Notes under the pieces: model-generated
What the model saw: only the letters and a program-made list of their open reading frames with translations
The model's database searches: none
What the model was told of the DNA's origin: nothing
Assembly (NCBI RefSeq): GCF_024347315.1
Contig: NZ_AP025461.1
Coordinates: forward strand, 1-64,000
Origin: Vibrio atlanticus
GTDB lineage: Bacteria; Pseudomonadota; Gammaproteobacteria; Enterobacterales; Vibrionaceae
Length of the DNA: 64,000 nt
Direction: 5' to 3'
Translations under genes and position numbers: made by a program
Shown here: in pieces, positions 1 to 11,672 of the stretch
Layout: each line of letters opens with the position of its first letter
How positions within the stretch are numbered: position 1 is the stretch's first letter

Positions 1-1
1 T

Positions 2-202
2 CAACAAGCATTGAGTTCAGCCATTAACGAGGTTGACCAAGATGAGTCGGTTTCTTCCAAAGGTCGCAATAAAGCCATCATCCGTTGCTTATTTGATAAC
101 GGAGTATTTGAGCTAAAAGAGACGACTACACAAGTATCAGAGCAGCTTGGGATCAGCCGTCAGGCGGTTTACAAGTTTATCCGTGAATTTAAATCAGAAT
201 AA
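2..202 (+). CDS. C-terminal part of a YheO/DauR-type transcriptional regulator (5' end outside window)
   Basis: Only about 66 C-terminal residues are inside the window; the frame is open from base 2, so the start lies upstream. The visible part is a helix-turn-helix, with a turn near the motif LGISRQAVYKFIREF, as in the C-terminal HTH that follows a PAS-like domain in YheO/DauR regulators. The stop is 24 bp before the ridA start, so it is the first visible gene of a sulfur/amino-acid operon (ridA, tcyP, CoA-disulfide reductase). By context it probably senses an amino acid or thiol; the ligand cannot be read from this fragment. The family call rests on the HTH and the neighbours alone. Confidence 0.7.
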   Translation, partial: QQALSSAINEVDQDESVSSKGRNKAIIRCLFDNGVFELKETTTQVSEQLGISRQAVYKFIREFKSE

Positions 203-226
203 AACCAATAATTTAGGAGTTACATC

Positions 227-610
227 GTGAAACAGATCATTGCCACTGAACAAGCACCTGCAGCTATCGGCCCTTACTCACAAGGTACGTCTTACGGCGA
301 CATGGTTTATACATCAGGCCAATTACCTCTCGTTCCAGAAACCATGCAGTTTGTTGAGGGCGGCATCAAAGAGCAAGCTCGTCAATCTCTTGAGAATTTG
401 AAGGCTGTTTTAGAAGCAAGCGGGGCTGGCTTAGACACAGTATTGAAGACTACCTGCTTCCTATCAGACATGGAGAACTTCGTTGCCTTTAATGAAGTGT
501 ATACCGAGGTGTTTGGTACTGAGAGTGCACCGGCTCGCTCTTGTGTTGAAGCAGCACGACTACCAAAAGACGCACTGGTTGAAGTTGAAGCCATCGCATA
601 CAAAAAATAA
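227..610 (+). CDS. ridA: RidA family enamine/imine deaminase
   Basis: A 127-residue YjgF/YER057c/UK114 protein, the normal family length. It has the N-terminal GPYSQG motif (15-20), TSGQLP (29-34), and the C-terminal active-site group R104, C106 and E119. RidA proteins hydrolyse reactive enamines/imines such as 2-aminoacrylate, which forms when PLP enzymes act on serine or cysteine. The start is a GTG preceded by TTAGGAG. It sits between a regulator and the cystine transporter, which fits clean-up of 2-aminoacrylate made during cysteine breakdown (inference). Confidence 0.92.
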   Translation: MKQIIATEQAPAAIGPYSQGTSYGDMVYTSGQLPLVPETMQFVEGGIKEQARQSLENLKAVLEASGAGLDTVLKTTCFLSDMENFVAFNEVYTEVFGTESAPARSCVEAARLPKDALVEVEAIAYKK

Positions 611-647
611 CCGATTTAGGTATTAATGGGTATCATAGGAGATTCTC

Positions 648-2054
648 ATGAGCGTTTCATTTATCGCATTAAGCGTACTGTTCTTTGGGTTCTACGCACT
701 GCTGTCGAACTTCAAAAAGCAAAAGAAAAGTTTTAACTTCCGCGTACTGAGTGCGCTTGCTGCTGGCTTGTTGTTCGGTGGCGCAATTCAACTTGTTTTC
801 GGTGTCGGCAACGTTGCGACATCTGGCTTTGCTGAACTGATTTCCGTATTCGGCAAAGGCTACATCAAACTTCTACAAATGATCGTTATCCCACTGGTAT
901 TCGTGGCGATGATCTCTTCGATCATGAACGTTGAAGGCGGTGGTGCGCTATCTCGAATTGCACCAAAAATCATCGGTATTCTACTTTTCACTTGTGCAAT
1001 CTCAGCAGCAGTTGGTATCGCAAGTATTTACCTATTTGGTATCGATGCGAACGCGCTAGTAAGCACAATCGGCACAAACAGTGCGATTGAAGCGCGCGGT
1101 GATTCACTAGTAGCAACACAAGATGCGATGGCGAGCAGCGGTCTGTCTGGAATGGCTCTGTCTATCATTCCAACCAACATCTTCGACATGCTAACGGGCT
1201 CTCAACGTACTTCTACGCTATCAACTGTACTGTTCGGCATGTTCCTTGGTTACTGCATCCTTCAAGTGAAAAACCGTAAGCCTGAGAAAGTGCAAAACTT
1301 CGTTGATTTCATCAACTCTGCAAAAGAAGTGGTGCTTTCAATGGTACGTGAAATTCTGAAGCTAACGCCTTACGGTGTATTCGCTCTGATGACTACGTTC
1401 ATGATGACCAACGACCTGTTCGCACTAGCAGAAATGGGCCGCTTCCTTCTAGCAAGCTACGTAGCAATTGGCGTTATGTTCGGCATCCACTTCGTCATGG
1501 TGTCCATGTTCGGTCTTTCTCCAGCTAAGTTCATGAAGAAAATCTGGCCAGTGTTGGTGTTCGGCTTCGGTTCTCGTTCAAGCATGGCAGCTATCCCACT
1601 AAACGTTGAAACACAAACTCAACGTCTAGGTGTAGACGAAGAAACAGCAAACATGTCAGCAACATTCGGTACCAGTATCGGTCAAAACGGCTGTGCAGGT
1701 ATCTACCCAGCAATGCTCGCTATTATGGCAGCACAAGTAATGGGTATGCCTGTTGACTTAAGCTTCATCCTACAGCTGATCGCTGTTATCGCAATTGCTT
1801 CATTCGGTATCGCGGGTGTTGGTGGCGGTGCAACTTTCGCAGCGGTAGCGGTACTGACCATCATGGGTCTAGACATCACAGTAGTCGCGATTCTAGTGTC
1901 TATTGAAGCTCTGATTGACATGGCTCGTACAGCGCTGAACATCTCAGGCTCTATGTTGTCAGGCGTTCTTACAGCGAAGAAGAATGGCTCATTGGATACT
2001 GAACAATACGACGCTGACGTTACAGCGACAGTATCAAAAGAAGCAGCAGTATAA
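648..2054 (+). CDS. tcyP: L-cystine / dicarboxylate-cation symporter family transporter (TcyP/YdjN-like)
   Basis: A 468-residue inner-membrane protein of the DAACS (dicarboxylate/amino acid:cation symporter) family. Features include several hydrophobic segments, the LLQMIVIPLVFVAMISSI stretch after the third segment, the serine-rich GFGSRSSMAAIP re-entrant loop, and the ATFGTSIGQNGCAGIYPA substrate/ion region, which is the TcyP variant of the family motif. TcyP is a sodium- or proton-coupled cystine importer. An AGGAGA ribosome-binding site lies before the ATG. It is cotranscribed with ridA and followed by a hairpin and then CoA-disulfide reductase, so imported disulfide and its reduction appear linked. 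Substrate is assigned by family resemblance. Confidence 0.85.
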   Translation: MSVSFIALSVLFFGFYALLSNFKKQKKSFNFRVLSALAAGLLFGGAIQLVFGVGNVATSGFAELISVFGKGYIKLLQMIVIPLVFVAMISSIMNVEGGGALSRIAPKIIGILLFTCAISAAVGIASIYLFGIDANALVSTIGTNSAIEARGDSLVATQDAMASSGLSGMALSIIPTNIFDMLTGSQRTSTLSTVLFGMFLGYCILQVKNRKPEKVQNFVDFINSAKEVVLSMVREILKLTPYGVFALMTTFMMTNDLFALAEMGRFLLASYVAIGVMFGIHFVMVSMFGLSPAKFMKKIWPVLVFGFGSRSSMAAIPLNVETQTQRLGVDEETANMSATFGTSIGQNGCAGIYPAMLAIMAAQVMGMPVDLSFILQLIAVIAIASFGIAGVGGGATFAAVAVLTIMGLDITVVAILVSIEALIDMARTALNISGSMLSGVLTAKKNGSLDTEQYDADVTATVSKEAAV

Positions 2055-2070
2055 TTCTCAAACTTAATTA

Positions 2071-2103
2071 AGAGCACTCCACGTGAGTGCTCTTCTGTTT
2101 TTC
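2071..2103 (+). terminator. Rho-independent terminator after tcyP (possibly leaky)
   Basis: A 9-bp stem AGAGCACTC/GAGTGCTCT with a 5-nt loop is followed by CTGTTTTTC. It lies 78 bp before the next same-strand gene, so it probably reduces readthrough into the CoA-disulfide reductase gene rather than closing the operon. Confidence 0.75.
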
Positions 2104-2131
2104 CTGAGTTCAGGTTATTTAGGTAGTAAAT

Positions 2132-3454
2132 ATGAAAGTTGTTGTTATAGGCGGTAGCGCCGCGGGTATGAGTTTCGCAGCAAAATACAAACGTAATCAA
2201 CCATCAGACGAAGTCATCGTTTTAGATAAGCGTAGCTACATCTCTTTCGGAGCCTGTGGCTTACCTTACTTTGCAGGCGGCATGTTTGATGACACCGAGC
2301 GAATGATCTCTCGTACGCCAGAACAAGCCATAAAATCTGGTTTAGATGTTCGTGTAGAAACGGAAATGGTGTCGTTCGACCGCACTGAAAAACACATTAC
2401 AGTGCGTCACCAAAACGTAGACAGCACTATCGATTACGATATGTTGGTGATTGCGACAGGCGCACGTCCGATCGTTCCCTCATTCGGTGAATTCAATCCA
2501 GAACACGTATACACACTAACAAGCATGGAAGACGGCTTGGCGGTTAAAGAAGCGCTAAAGGATGTTAACAAGCAACGTGTGTGTGTTATTGGGGCTGGTT
2601 TTATCGGCCTGGAAGTATTCGATGCAGCGCACGGCTTAGATAAGCACGTGACGATTATCGAACGTGAGCAACACATCATGAGCCGTCAGTTCAGCCCAGA
2701 GATCATTGAAGTCGTTGAAGATGCAATTCGTGAATCCGGTGCTGACCTTAAAACAGGTTGCAGCGTGTCTGCGATTCGCGATGCTGAGCTCGGTGGTTAC
2801 ATCGTAGAAACCGATAACGGCAACGTAGAAGCTGATGTCGTTATCCTGTCACTCGGCTTCAAACCAAATACTGAAGTATTTGAATTACCAAAAGCTCCAA
2901 ATGGCGCGTTATTAGTAAATGAATATGGTGCCACCGAAGACGCTTATATCCATGCCGTCGGCGACTGTGCCGTTGTCCATCATATGGCATTAGGCAAACC
3001 CGTTTATGTTCCTCTAGCAACCACAGCCAACAAACAAGCACGCATGATGGCAGACAAGCTAGCAGGAAAAGACACTTACATGTCAGGCTTCTTAGGTTCA
3101 TCTTGTTTGAAAGTGCTCGATTACGAACTGGCATGTACCGGCGTATCCGAGCTTCTGGCGAAAGAACACAGCTTAGATGTGAAAGTATCAACGATTTCAG
3201 ATAAGAACCAAACAGATTACTACCCAGGTCAAGAAGACATCAAGGTGAAGTTGGTTTATCACCCAGAGACTAAGGTTCTTCTAGGTGCTGAGATCGTAGG
3301 TAAGAAAGGAGCGGTTGGCCGCATCAACGCACTAGCGGTAGCTATCACCGCGAAGATGACGACTCAACAACTAGGCTACATGGATTTCTGTTATGCTCCC
3401 CCATTTTCACGTACATGGGATGCGCTAAACGTGGCAGGTAACGTCGCTAAGTAA
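2132..3454 (+). CDS. CoA-disulfide reductase-like FAD/NAD(P)H oxidoreductase
   Basis: A 440-residue pyridine nucleotide-disulfide oxidoreductase. The N-terminal FAD site VVVIGGSAAGMSFA (3-16) is followed by SFGACGLPYF with a single redox cysteine, C42. That is the signature of CoA-disulfide reductases and related single-Cys enzymes, not of the CxxxxC family. A second Rossmann NAD(P) site CVIGAGFIGLE lies near residue 150, and a dimerisation domain covers about 320-440. These enzymes reduce CoA-disulfides or polysulfides, or act as NADH oxidases. Position behind tcyP suggests reduction of low-molecular-weight disulfides derived from cystine (inference). Confidence 0.85.
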   Translation: MKVVVIGGSAAGMSFAAKYKRNQPSDEVIVLDKRSYISFGACGLPYFAGGMFDDTERMISRTPEQAIKSGLDVRVETEMVSFDRTEKHITVRHQNVDSTIDYDMLVIATGARPIVPSFGEFNPEHVYTLTSMEDGLAVKEALKDVNKQRVCVIGAGFIGLEVFDAAHGLDKHVTIIEREQHIMSRQFSPEIIEVVEDAIRESGADLKTGCSVSAIRDAELGGYIVETDNGNVEADVVILSLGFKPNTEVFELPKAPNGALLVNEYGATEDAYIHAVGDCAVVHHMALGKPVYVPLATTANKQARMMADKLAGKDTYMSGFLGSSCLKVLDYELACTGVSELLAKEHSLDVKVSTISDKNQTDYYPGQEDIKVKLVYHPETKVLLGAEIVGKKGAVGRINALAVAITAKMTTQQLGYMDFCYAPPFSRTWDALNVAGNVAK

Positions 3455-3498
3455 GCGAGCTGATTGTACTAGTCCCAAAGAATATTCATTTAGAGATC

Positions 3499-3527
3499 AA
3501 AGCAGAGCGATTAAGCTCTGCTTTTTT
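3499..3527 (+). terminator. Terminator after the CoA-disulfide reductase gene
   Basis: A 10-bp perfect stem AAAGCAGAGC/GCTCTGCTTT with a 6-nt loop leads into TTTTTT. It closes the cystine operon. Confidence 0.85.
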
Positions 3528-3614
3528 AATCCCTTAACTCTACGAACCTTATAACTAGATAAGATAACGACTTATCTAGTGTTTTTGAGCTCTCTTTTTG
3601 CAAATTCAAGATGT

Positions 3615-3645
3615 AAAAAAGCCCGCTGACTTCTCAGCGGGCTTT
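3615..3645 (-). terminator. Terminator of the rRNA operon / tRNA-Ser transcript
   Basis: A 12-bp stem AAAGCCCGCTGA/TCAGCGGGCTTT on the minus strand is followed by a six-U run, directly downstream of tRNA-Ser. No terminator separates 5S from tRNA-Ser, so this is the likely end of the whole rRNA transcript. Confidence 0.85.
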
Positions 3646-3652
3646 CTAATGG

Positions 3653-3743
3653 TGGTGGAGGGATAGGGATTTGAACCCTAGAACCGCTATTAACGGTTGC
3701 CGGTTTTCAAGACCGGTGCTTTCGACCACTCAGCCATCCCTCC
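3653..3743 (-). tRNA. tRNA-Ser (anticodon UGA)
   Basis: The minus strand reads GGAGGGATGGC at the 5' end, pairing with TCCCTCC before an A discriminator and an encoded CCA. The long variable arm is typical of serine tRNA, and the anticodon loop CTTGAAA gives UGA. It lies about 68 bp downstream of 5S rRNA, so it is probably a distal tRNA of the rRNA operon. Confidence 0.95.
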
Positions 3744-3810
3744 AACAAATTGGCATCAACAGATTGGTACACTGTTGAGGTTGTTATTTGCTACGCAAAT
3801 AACAAAATTA

Positions 3811-3930
3811 AAGCCTGGCGATGTCCTACTCTCACATGGGGAAACCCCACACTACCATCGGCGCTATTGTGTTTCACTTCTGAGTTCGGCATGGAATCAG
3901 GTGGGTCCACAATGCTATGGTCGCCAAGCA
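3811..3930 (-). rRNA. rrf: 5S ribosomal RNA
   Basis: The minus strand contains the conserved 5S landmarks: TGCTTGGCGACCATAG at the 5' end, CCATGCCGAACTCAG in loop B/C, and GAGAGTAGG near the 3' end. Length is about 120 nt. Ends are estimated from E. coli to within a few bases. Confidence 0.95.
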
Positions 3931-4056
3931 AATTTTGCTTTTACTTTCAGCTTTTTAAAAACTGAAGGCAAAATAATCTGGAAAACTGATTTAAAAGTCT
4001 CTTCAAACTCATTCAAGGTCTGTCTTTGAGTCCACAAAACCCCTTGGGTGTTGTAT

Positions 4057-6947
<2,891 letters not shown>

Positions 6948-7367
6948 ATACAACCCGAAAGGGTCTCTATTTGCTTTCACTTTTGAAAAGTGAAAACAAA
7001 CTAGTATGGCAACTAACCAAGGTTTTTGGTTGTCATCAAGAAGGGTTAATTCTTGATAACTGTTTGCCGGACTCAATTTACTTTTTTGTTTCCACTTTTT
7101 AATAAAAAGTAGAATCAAAAAATGAACAATCATTTCTGATCATTCGAATACAAGACACTTGAATGTGTTTGTTGTGTTTATACCGTTCTTAATAAATAAG
7201 AGCAGATAAACATTGAGAACTTTTAAATTTGATTAACATGACTCGTAAGTCAGTTAATCAGTCAGCTTTCCAAATTGTTAAAGAGCAAGAGTTTTAAAGC
7301 GTTAAACTATTAAAACCATTTTTAAATACACTCTGCTTTCTATTACTAAGAAAAATGTGCTTAAAGA
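6948..7367 (-). other. 23S leader spacer with boxA antitermination site
   Basis: This is the 420-bp spacer between tRNA-Val and 23S. On the minus strand TGCTCTTTAACAATTTGG (boxA core 7276-7287) matches the rRNA antitermination site. It also holds two AT-rich hairpins, TTTCACTTTT/AAAAGTGAAA (6975-6995) and ACTTTTT/AAAAAGT (7093-7110), likely RNA processing structures. No gene is seen. Confidence 0.75.
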
Positions 7368-7443
7368 TGGTGGGCGATACCGGGCTCGAACCAGTGACCC
7401 CCTGCTTGTAAGGCAGGTGCTCTCCCAACTGAGCTAATCGCCC
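7368..7443 (-). tRNA. tRNA-Val (anticodon UAC), copy 1
   Basis: A 76-nt cloverleaf on the minus strand with GGGCGAT acceptor pairing, an anticodon loop CTTACAA (UAC), GGTTCGAGCCC in the T arm and an encoded CCA. The sequence is identical to the copy at 7613-7688. Confidence 0.96.
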
Positions 7444-7511
7444 ATGATAGTTTCTTTTGTCTTCACTTTTTAAAAAGTAAAAATAAAAGCCATCCTTACA
7501 TGGAGAAAGAA

Positions 7512-7587
7512 TGGTGGAGCTATGCGGGATCGAACCGCAGACCTCCTGCGTGCAAGGCAGGCGCTCTCCCAGCTGAGCTATAGCCCC
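7512..7587 (-). tRNA. tRNA-Ala (anticodon UGC)
   Basis: A 76-nt cloverleaf with 5' GGGGCTATAGCTCAGC, anticodon loop CTTGCAC (UGC), GGTTCGATCCC T arm and an encoded CCA. It lies between the two tRNA-Val copies. Confidence 0.96.
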
Positions 7588-7612
7588 ATATTTTTATTTC
7601 CTTGGGAGGAAA

Positions 7613-7688
7613 TGGTGGGCGATACCGGGCTCGAACCAGTGACCCCCTGCTTGTAAGGCAGGTGCTCTCCCAACTGAGCTAATCGCCC
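7613..7688 (-). tRNA. tRNA-Val (anticodon UAC), copy 2
   Basis: Identical over 76 nt to the copy at 7368-7443. The spacers on either side share the hairpin TTTCCTTGGGAGGAAA, which points to a local duplication. Confidence 0.96.
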
Positions 7689-7713
7689 CAAATTTTATTT
7701 CCTTGGGAGGAAA

Positions 7714-7789
7714 TGGTGGGTCGTGCAGGATTCGAACCTGCGACCAATTGATTAAAAGTCAACTGCTCTACCAACTGAGCTAACGACCC
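7714..7789 (-). tRNA. tRNA-Lys (anticodon UUU)
   Basis: The minus strand reads GGGTCGTTAGCTCAGTTGG with anticodon loop CTTTTAA (UUU), GGTTCGAATCC T arm and an encoded CCA. It is preceded on the transcript by tRNA-Glu. Confidence 0.96.
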
Positions 7790-7809
7790 TTTTTACTTCT
7801 TGAAGGAAG

Positions 7810-7885
7810 TGGTATCCCGTAGGGGAGTCGAACCCCTGTTACCGCCGTGAAAGGGCGGTGTCCTAGGCCTCTAGACGAACGGGAC
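7810..7885 (-). tRNA. tRNA-Glu (anticodon UUC)
   Basis: The minus strand reads GTCCCGTTCGTCTAGAGG with anticodon loop CTTTCAC (UUC), GGTTCGACTCC T arm and CCA. It is the first tRNA after 16S in the transcript. Confidence 0.96.
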
Positions 7886-8008
7886 ACTGCTAATTTATTT
7901 CCACTTTAAAAGTAGAAACAAACTTTGAAGAACCTTGGGAGTTCTTCTTCTCTTTGCTTTTCTAAACCTAATCAATCTGTGTGGACACTTGTCGTGGATA
8001 TCTTCGTA

Positions 8009-9562
<1,554 letters not shown>

Positions 9563-9909
9563 TAAGATTTTGTGACTCAACGAATACTGACTTCAAAACT
9601 ACTATGTAATTTTAAAGCTATTACCATTCCAACAGAATGGTAATGAATTGACTGTGCTCTTTTTGGCTTTCACTTTAAAAAGTGAAATCAAACAGCTCAA
9701 GGCTGTACCAAATTGAATTGGTCACTCAGTTCATTGAAACCAAAGTTGATTCCGAGGAATCTGTTTTACTTCTCTTTATAAAAAAGGGAAAATAAAACGT
9801 TTTGATATTCATCAACGAGTGCCCACACAGATTGATAGGTTTAAATTGTTAAAGAGCTTTGCTTGTCGAAACTTTCTTTTTACAAAGAAACCCTTGAAAG
9901 CGGACGTGA
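9563..9909 (-). promoter_or_regulatory. 16S leader region with boxA
   Basis: The transcribed leader upstream of 16S. On the minus strand GCTCTTTAACAATTTAA matches rRNA boxA (core 9847-9857). The leader also contains a perfect 10-bp hairpin ATTACCATTC/GAATGGTAAT (9620-9645) and a TTTCACTTT/AAAGTGAAA hairpin (9667-9686) of the same design as in the other spacers. No protein-coding potential is seen. Confidence 0.75.
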
Positions 9910-9937
9910 ATTCTAGCGATTTAATTTTAAGTGTCAA
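9910..9937 (-). promoter_or_regulatory. rRNA operon promoter P2
   Basis: The minus strand carries a perfect -35 TTGACA, a 16-bp spacer and -10 TAGAAT, about 350 bp upstream of mature 16S. The arrangement matches the P2 promoter of enterobacterial rrn operons. Confidence 0.7.
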
Positions 9938-10025
9938 ACACTTTTTAAAATTAATTCCTTTCGAACTTTCCGTCTTACTGATTACCGCTGAAGCCTTGTA
10001 GCGACTGCCGTGTCAGTGAGGCGGC

Positions 10026-10085
10026 ATTATAGAGATCATCGAAAACATGGCAACCCCTTTTTTGATAAAAATTCAAAAAAATTGC
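10026..10085 (-). promoter_or_regulatory. rRNA operon promoter P1 with UP element
   Basis: The minus strand carries -35 TTGCCA (10048-10053), a 16-bp spacer and a perfect -10 TATAAT (10026-10031). A GC-rich GCCGCCTC discriminator follows, typical of stringently controlled rrn P1 promoters. An A/T tract immediately upstream (about 10054-10085) looks like an UP element. Confidence 0.82.
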
Positions 10086-10154
10086 TTAAGCGTCTACTTT
10101 TACGTCAAAACCCTCTTTCATAGGCCAAAGCTCATACAATCAAGAGCATATAAC

Positions 10155-10679
10155 TTAGAATTTCGCGACTAGATCTTTCGAGAATGTCTCTATATCCAGT
10201 TCTATACTCCACTTTTCACTCAGCTCCACTATGTTATCTAGAGATTTCTGAACCGTTTTTATCGTCAATGTATTGTTATCTAGGTCGTATACCTGTTTTT
10301 GCGTAGTGTAATAGAAGTAAAGGATAGTTAATGCTTCTCGATCGCCTTGCTCAGCTTTTGGTTGAATACGCTTAAGCTTACGATAGATTTGATTGTGAAT
10401 TTGTTTCAGGTTCCACACATAAAGCGCTTCTTTAAAGTAATCATGCCCTTTCACACGGCTCGCAATAAGCGCATTCAAGGCCACAGATAGAATCACCCCG
10501 AGTACATTCAAATGGAAATTACCCGTCGATTCGCCAGTAACGGAGCCAGCTGAACCAAAAAGTTCAATCAGAACGCTACCGAATACAATGGCAAACAAGG
10601 CGAGTGACCCAACCAGTGAAACCAGCAGTAGGTTCATCTTCTTTCTATATTCTTCTTTATTAATCTTCTGTAACTTCAT
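10155..10679 (-). CDS. DUF3087 family inner-membrane protein
   Basis: 174 residues with two hydrophobic segments near the N-terminus (about 18-42 and 56-72) and a charged C-terminal half, probably cytoplasmic, containing an aromatic LYFYYTTQKQVYDLDNNTL stretch. It resembles DUF3087 proteins that are conserved in Vibrio; the function is unknown. It is a single gene between the rRNA promoter region and the divergent trmY-like gene. The family call is from memory of the sequence type. Confidence 0.7.
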   Translation of the reverse strand: MKLQKINKEEYRKKMNLLLVSLVGSLALFAIVFGSVLIELFGSAGSVTGESTGNFHLNVLGVILSVALNALIASRVKGHDYFKEALYVWNLKQIHNQIYRKLKRIQPKAEQGDREALTILYFYYTTQKQVYDLDNNTLTIKTVQKSLDNIVELSEKWSIELDIETFSKDLVAKF

Positions 10680-10936
10680 TGACTACTTCCTTATGTAAGT
10701 CACCTCATAATCTGCGCATACTATCTATGTAAACCTTGTCTCTCTTCAACCTTTACCATCTTGTAACGTGGTCACTCTCTATTTAATACGTATAGTTCTT
10801 GTGGTCAGTACTATACATAACTCCATTTGACTTCATTAATAGAAAAGAGTTACATACCGCCATAATTTTTAGTTATTCATCAATTCATGTTGATAAAGTC
10901 TGTTTCGCTTTATCACATACTGACAAGGTACATTCC

Positions 10937-11536
10937 ATGCGTTCATTTGTATTACGCGCTCGCGCAGCCCCTACAGAGAGCAAACTTATCTTAGAAGGTG
11001 TTGGGCAAGATGCTCATACTGAGATTCTGGCTCATACTCTGATGAACACGATCTTCGTTGCTCAATCTCACCGTGAGAATGTCACCGTGCACCTTGTGTT
11101 AGAAAGTACTAAAGACTTTTCACGTACCATTACATTCGATTCAAACGAGATCACTAACATTGGTGGCTTCCATGAGTCTGCATTGTTATCTGCGGTAGTA
11201 AGAGCGGTTGATGCATCTCAAGGTATGACAAAAGAACAGACACGTCAGGTTGAACCGGGCATCACTGTTCGTACTATGAGTTTTGAAAAGTTGGTTAAAG
11301 AACTGGCTGAAGACCACCAGCTGTACATGATGGATAAGAAAGGCGACTTTATCCGTGACGCAGAGATTGCGGAAAACCCATGTTTCCTTCTAACTGACCA
11401 TATCCCTATGCCGAAGAAAAGCTACAACAGCTTGAAGCGTTTAGGGACAGAGAAAATCAGCTTAGGTCCAAACATGTTGTTTGCTTCTCAGTGTGTTGTG
11501 TTGATCAACAATGAACTGGATGTACGTGGTTTTTGA
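10937..11536 (+). CDS. trmY: TrmY-like putative pseudouridine N1-methyltransferase
   Basis: 199 residues. The start ATG at 10937 was chosen because the protein family begins MRSFVLRARAAP; the frame is open further upstream but that part has no family resemblance. Landmarks are HTEILAHTLMNTIFVAQSHR (about 28-47), the C-terminal FLLTDHIPMP and ISLGPNMLFASQCVVL, which form the SPOUT-type knot and SAM site. Archaeal TrmY methylates N1 of pseudouridine 54 in tRNA. Bacterial members occur in Vibrio and relatives, but their substrate is less certain. Upstream of it is a 257-bp intergenic stretch with no clear signal. Confidence 0.82.
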   Translation: MRSFVLRARAAPTESKLILEGVGQDAHTEILAHTLMNTIFVAQSHRENVTVHLVLESTKDFSRTITFDSNEITNIGGFHESALLSAVVRAVDASQGMTKEQTRQVEPGITVRTMSFEKLVKELAEDHQLYMMDKKGDFIRDAEIAENPCFLLTDHIPMPKKSYNSLKRLGTEKISLGPNMLFASQCVVLINNELDVRGF

Positions 11537-11617
11537 TATCCACAGCTCTCTACGATAGTTATCTCTAAAGCAGAAGGTCACTCTAAAACAACAGTTCGCT
11601 ATAAAAATAGCTAGCCC

Positions 11618-11656
11618 TAAAACCATAAATGGAGCGATACACGCTCCATTTATGGT
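11618..11656 (-). terminator. Terminator of the glycosyltransferase/membrane-fusion operon
   Basis: A 15-bp perfect stem (11622-11636 with 11642-11656) with a 5-nt loop. On the minus strand it is followed by TTTT, 17 bp past the membrane-fusion gene stop. It also sits between convergent genes and may stop the plus-strand transcript. Confidence 0.75.
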
Positions 11657-11672
11657 CAAATTAGCGTGCTAA

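Noticed and set aside
10799..10936. N-terminal extension of the TrmY-like frame
   Set aside because: The family starts at MRSFVL; the upstream part has no resemblance and no ribosome-binding site.
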